DNA of 64,000 nucleotides, taken from contig NZ_BAABBV010000001.1 in NCBI RefSeq assembly GCF_039538145.1, positions 2,480,001-2,544,000 on the forward strand. The letters run 5' to 3'. Positions 62,143-64,000 of this stretch are shown here, one piece after another. The DNA comes from Gryllotalpicola daejeonensis. GTDB taxonomy: Bacteria > Actinomycetota > Actinomycetes > Actinomycetales > Microbacteriaceae. The position numbers were made by a program, and so were the translations under genes. Each line of letters opens with the position of its first letter. Position 1 is the stretch's first letter. The notes beneath the pieces were generated by a model, which saw nothing but the letters and a program-made list of their open reading frames with translations, had not been told where the DNA came from and did no database searches.

Positions 62143-62906
62143 GCGCGCGGGTCGCGATCTACGCGGCGCCCGGCGCAACGGCGGCGGATTCCTCAGGCCG
62201 CGCCCTTCTCGAACGGGCGGAGTCGTGGCTCGGCCGCAGCACCGCCGGGGTCGCCGTCGCGCCGGTCGCCCCGAAGGGCTGGACCCGCGAAGAGGTCGAC
62301 GAGATCACCGTCGACGCCCGGCGCTACGGCTTCCACGGCACGCTGAAGGCGCCGTTCCGCCTGGCGGATGGCCGCACGCTCGACGAGCTCGAGGCAGCCG
62401 TCTCGGACTTCGCCGCCGGGTGGCCCGAAGTCGCCGTGCCGCAGCTGACGCTGAAGCGCCTCGGCCACTTCTTCGCGCTGATGCCCGGCGAAGCCGCCGC
62501 GCCGCTGCACGCACTCGCCGACGAGATCGTCACGAGCTTCGACGAGTTCCGCGCCGCCCCGACGGCGGAGGACATCGCCCGCAGGAATCCGGCAGGCATG
62601 ACCGCGCGCCAGCGCGAGCTGTTCGACCGCTGGGGCTACCCCTACGTGCTCGACGAGTTCCGCTTCCACCTGACGCTCACCGACCGCATCGCGCCCGATG
62701 ACCAGGCTGCGGTCGAGGCGGTGCTCACCGACTGGTTCGCCGACTCGCTCGGCCGGGCGATCCCGGTCGACGCGCTGGCGATCTTCACGGAAGAGGCGCC
62801 GGGCGCCCCGTTCGAGCTGCACTCCGTCCACCCGCTCGCGCCCTCCCCACAGGCCGGCGCCCGCACCACCCCCGTCCCCGCGACCCAGGCAGAAGGAATC
62901 CGATGA
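62139..62906 (+). CDS. 2H phosphoesterase-like phosphonate operon protein (DUF1045)
   Basis: A 255-residue protein found in many phn operons. Two HxT/S-type motifs, RRYGFHGTLKAPFRL and EFRFHLTLTDR, define the 2H phosphoesterase fold, suggesting it opens a cyclic phosphate or removes a nucleotide by-product, in line with the cyclic ribose phosphate made by PhnJ. It overlaps phnL and phnM by 4 bases each, a strong sign of function with them. Confidence 0.88.
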   Translation: MSARVAIYAAPGATAADSSGRALLERAESWLGRSTAGVAVAPVAPKGWTREEVDEITVDARRYGFHGTLKAPFRLADGRTLDELEAAVSDFAAGWPEVAVPQLTLKRLGHFFALMPGEAAAPLHALADEIVTSFDEFRAAPTAEDIARRNPAGMTARQRELFDRWGYPYVLDEFRFHLTLTDRIAPDDQAAVEAVLTDWFADSLGRAIPVDALAIFTEEAPGAPFELHSVHPLAPSPQAGARTTPVPATQAEGIR

Positions 62907-64000
62907 GCCGCGAAACCGTCCTCACCAACGCAAGCATCGTCCTCGACGACGACATCGTCACCGGCTCCGTCCTCATCCGCGACGGACACATCGCCGACAT
63001 CGCGACCGGCGCGCAGCAGCCGGGCGCCGTCGGCGAGGACCTCGAGGGCGACTACCTGATGCCCGGCCTCGTCGAGCTGCACACCGATCACCTCGAGGCG
63101 CACATCCAGCCCCGCCCGGGCACCCACTGGGACCCGGTGCCCGCGGTCCTCGCCCACGACGCGCAGATCAGCGGCGCCGGAGTCACCACCGTGTTCGACG
63201 CCGTGCGCATCGGAGCGATGGAGGGCCGCGAGAACGACAGCACAGCGCTCGCCAAGCAGATCTCCGAGGCGATCAGCTATGCCGCCACCACTGGAATGAC
63301 GCGCGCCGAGCACTTCATCCACGTGCGCTGCGAGGTTGCCGCGCCGCGCACGGTCGACGAGTTCGAGCAGCTCAGCGAGATCGGCCACATCCGCCTCGCG
63401 TCGCTCATGGACCACACGCCCGGCCAGCGGCAGTACGCCGACGTCGAGGCCTTCCGCCGCTACATGGTCGGCAAGGGCAAGCTGACGAACGAGGGATTCC
63501 TGCCCTATGTCGAAGAGCTGAAGAAGTTCGCCGCTCGGCACTCGATTCCGAACCGCGCCGAGATCGCGCGCCGGGCGAGCGAGCGCGGCATCGCGCTGGC
63601 TGCACACGACGACGCCACGGTTGAGCACGTCGACGAGTCAGCGGGCTTCGGCGTGCTGATCTCGGAGTTCCCGACCACGCGCGTCGCCGCAGAAGAGGCC
63701 CGCAAGCGCGGCCAGCTCATCGTCATGGGCGCACCGAACATCATGCGCGGCGGCTCGCAGTCGGGCAATGTCGCGGCGGCCGAGCTGCTCGGCGAGGGCC
63801 TGCTCGACATCCTGTCCTCCGACTACGTCCCGGCGAGCCCGCTGCAGGCGGTCTTCCTGCTCGCGGCAGAGGGGCTGCTGCCGCTCGTCGAGGGCGCGAA
63901 GCTCGTCTCGACCAACCCAGCGAAGGCCGTCGGCCTCGACGACCGCGGCGCGATCGAGGTCGGCCGCCACGCCGACCTCGTGCGGGTGCGCGCGCACGAC
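62903..64000 (+). CDS. phnM: Ribose-triphosphonate diphosphatase PhnM (3' end outside window)
   Basis: An amidohydrolase-fold enzyme that removes pyrophosphate from the ribose 1-phosphonate 5-triphosphate intermediate. The metal site begins with VELHTDHLEAH; AAHDDATVEHV and SSDYVPASPL hold further ligands. 366 codons are visible, close to full length (about 380), and the frame is still open at the window edge. ATG 62,903 overlaps the preceding stop. Confidence 0.95.
   Translation, partial: MSRETVLTNASIVLDDDIVTGSVLIRDGHIADIATGAQQPGAVGEDLEGDYLMPGLVELHTDHLEAHIQPRPGTHWDPVPAVLAHDAQISGAGVTTVFDAVRIGAMEGRENDSTALAKQISEAISYAATTGMTRAEHFIHVRCEVAAPRTVDEFEQLSEIGHIRLASLMDHTPGQRQYADVEAFRRYMVGKGKLTNEGFLPYVEELKKFAARHSIPNRAEIARRASERGIALAAHDDATVEHVDESAGFGVLISEFPTTRVAAEEARKRGQLIVMGAPNIMRGGSQSGNVAAAELLGEGLLDILSSDYVPASPLQAVFLLAAEGLLPLVEGAKLVSTNPAKAVGLDDRGAIEVGRHADLVRVRAHD

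Overview
The window is high-GC DNA (about 70% in most genes) with many GTG starts and tightly packed operons. Several traits point to an actinobacterium close to the family Microbacteriaceae. These are a 32-residue AURKAIP1/COX24-type ribosomal protein (bS22), a MarP-type membrane protease, F420-type flavin-independent enzymes, a short archaeal-type AspRS, system II cytochrome c maturation and the sequence of the tRNA-Arg fragment. The organism assignment is an inference from these traits.

Bases 1 to about 11,980 look like the right-hand part of an integrated mobile element. It holds a Fic protein cut by the window edge, a small excisionase-like HTH protein, a MOBF/TrwC-type relaxase-helicase, a 6.5-kb secreted RHS/YD-repeat protein, and a downstream membrane protein that is probably its immunity partner. 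The element ends at 11,934-11,978 in the 3' part of a tRNA-Arg(ACG) gene that lacks its 5' half, which is the usual signature of a tRNA attachment site. No integrase is visible, so it presumably lies left of the window. The last ~120 residues of the RHS protein are hydrophobic, low in GC and unlike known enzymatic toxin tips. This toxin-immunity pair is the best candidate here for something undescribed.

From 12,200 onward the DNA reads as chromosome. 12.2-18.7 kb: YbdK-type carboxylate-amine ligase, M20 peptidase, an orphan sugar-type ABC permease, an S33 hydrolase coupled to a GPH-type transporter, and an F420-type nitroreductase. 18.8-21.9 kb: a membrane protein overlapping a GT2 glycosyltransferase with an N-terminal MshEN-like domain. 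21.9-27.7 kb: an NAD synthesis operon nrtR-nadA-nadB-nadC-cysteine desulfurase behind two candidate NrtR operators, divergent from a ferritin-like/VIT1 metal transporter. 29-35.5 kb: LLM oxidoreductase, MarP protease, an OmpR-type two-component system, a MarR regulator, an NAD(P)-binding oxidoreductase and a receiver-less winged-helix regulator. 35.8-42.5 kb: upp, tadA, CDF transporter, proC, TrkA/TrkH potassium uptake, ArsR-like regulator, bS22, glutaredoxin-like and Dabb proteins. 42.6-49.2 kb: aspS, a regulator remnant, then phosphatase-TlpA-CcdA-ResB-CcsB for cytochrome c maturation. 49.4-56.3 kb: a gamma-glutamylated polyamine/amine catabolic operon (puuA, puuD, aldehyde dehydrogenase, SDR, GntR) divergent from an APC permease, with a palindromic operator. 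56.5-64 kb: phnF facing phnGHIJKL, a 2H phosphoesterase and phnM, i.e. a C-P lyase operon cut by the right edge.

Non-coding structure is rich. Long palindromes sit at convergent gene ends, and repeat-derived insertions lie in frame inside nadB, the cysteine desulfurase gene and the GntR gene. The heptamer GGATGCC recurs on both strands throughout. I saw no CRISPR array, rRNA, complete tRNA or recognisable riboswitch.
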